Positions 33,583 to 34,129 of a stretch of DNA of 34,129 bases are shown here, in pieces. The notes under the pieces were generated by a model. The model was not told where the DNA came from, made no database searches, and saw only the letters and a program-made list of their open reading frames with translations. The stretch is from positions 1-34,129 of the forward strand of contig DATGSF010000182.1 of assembly GCA_035302865.1 (NCBI GenBank). Reading direction: 5' to 3'. Source of the stretch: DATGSF01 sp035302865. GTDB lineage: Bacteria > Bacteroidota > Bacteroidia > Chitinophagales > Chitinophagaceae. Position 1 is the stretch's first letter, and every line of letters starts with the position of its first letter. The translations under genes and the position numbers were made by a program.

Positions 33583-34129
33583 GATATTTAATACCATATT
33601 ATATATTAAGCTATTTAATATTTTCCGTAATAAATAGTCAAGCAAAAAGCACCATACAATTAAAAGAGAATGACAGTTTAAATATGGAAGTTGTAAAAAA
33701 CAGGCCTCTTTTAAGTTTAGGTCAAAGCAATATAGCAATTGGAGGTTATCTAGATGCACACTGGCAGTATTATAGCACTGAAGGTGAAAGCAAAGGGCAT
33801 CAGTTTCTTTTACCGCGAATGTCTTTATTTATCAGCTCACCCATTTCTGAAAGGATCCATTTTTTATCTGAAGTAGAGTTAGAAGATGGAGGAAATAAAG
33901 TGGGTATTGAATTCGCAGCTATAGATTTGCAACTCCACCCTATGATTAACCTAAGAGGAGGTATTATCATGAACCCAATTGGAGCCTTTAATCAGAATCA
34001 TGATGGGCCCAAATGGGAATTCGCAGAACGACCTGTAGCAATGAATCAAATGCTAGCGGCAACTTGGAGTACGGTAGGATTTGGATCATAGGGCAAATTC
34101 GCAAAAAATCAATGGGTATATGCTTACGA
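33579..34129 (+). pseudogene. Porin-like outer membrane protein gene with an in-frame TAG, running off the window
   Basis: The frame starts with the ATG of an ATGA overlap with the Rieske gene and has a signal peptide (to about SQAK, residue 22). It reads as the N-terminal part of a beta-barrel porin: SNIAIGGYLDAHWQYYSTEG, LLPRMSLFISSPISERIHFL, INLRGGIIMNPIGAFNQNHD, WSTVGFGS. At 34089-34091 there is a TAG, and the same frame then continues GKFAKNQWVYAY to the window end. The sequence across the stop reads like one continuous barrel strand pair, so a nonsense mutation or a base error is more likely than a true 170-residue end. Related barrels are about 350-450 residues. Presumed role: outer membrane channel for the metal/redox module. 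Either a pseudogene or a sequencing fault; I favour neither. Confidence 0.6.

Noticed and set aside
1..34129. Mobile elements, CRISPR arrays or tRNA genes
   Set aside because: No transposase, integrase, spaced direct repeats or GC-rich cloverleaf-like segments were seen in any intergenic region.

Overview
The window looks like a stretch of chromosome from a Bacteroidota bacterium, most likely of the Cytophagales or a nearby order. DNA is AT-rich throughout (by eye about 30% GC). Several starts are preceded by the Bacteroidota-type promoter TTTG-N19/20-TAnnTTTG, Shine-Dalgarno sites are not evident, and lineage-typical families are present: a PorW/SprE component of type IX secretion (T9SS), a TPR hybrid kinase, a MuiA-type DUF4139 protein, a SufE + DUF59 pair and PF13568-like beta-barrels. 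No CRISPR, insertion sequence, phage gene, tRNA or rRNA was seen. All assignments come from reading motifs; no search was run.

Layout. 1-808 (minus strand): the 5' end of an unidentified gene and a secreted protein of three 49-residue repeats, separated by a perfect 31-bp hairpin. 1141-7773 (plus): a PorW/SprE homologue, a soluble TPR-HisKA-HATPase-REC-HPt kinase and a receiver protein with a C-terminal membrane helix, ending at a 24-bp palindromic terminator. 7837-10393 (minus): a DUF4139 protein and a membrane acyltransferase. 10518-16679 (plus): promoter, MarR regulator, TolC, adaptor and RND pump, then a terminator; a self-contained efflux operon. 16703-19595 (minus): pdxA, engB and a secreted metzincin-like protease, closely spaced. 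19784-20569 (plus): sufE and a DUF59 protein, overlapping tail to tail a SirB1-like transglutaminase-fold gene. 21527-22783: acyl-CoA dehydrogenase with its own promoter and terminator. 22823-23936 (minus): an ECF sigma factor followed by a lipoprotein. 24170-27490: a membrane-anchored J-domain protein, a secreted GHL10 glycosidase, a PhnP-like metallo-hydrolase and a small hypothetical protein. 27529-31146 (plus): beta-barrel, NarL-type response regulator, TPR sensor kinase and AhpD-like protein. 31165-34129: a DtxR/MntR regulator divergent from a di-haem lipoprotein, a Rieske protein and a porin-like gene whose frame is cut by an in-frame TAG.

Most noteworthy: (a) linkage of a T9SS component to a phosphorelay with a membrane-tethered receiver; (b) the 89-residue tandem duplication with an 11-residue Asp-Ser period in the PorW N-terminal extension; (c) the metalloregulator/di-haem/Rieske/porin module with candidate operators over its promoter; (d) the nonsense codon in the porin-like gene. 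Much of the rest is ordinary accessory and housekeeping content.
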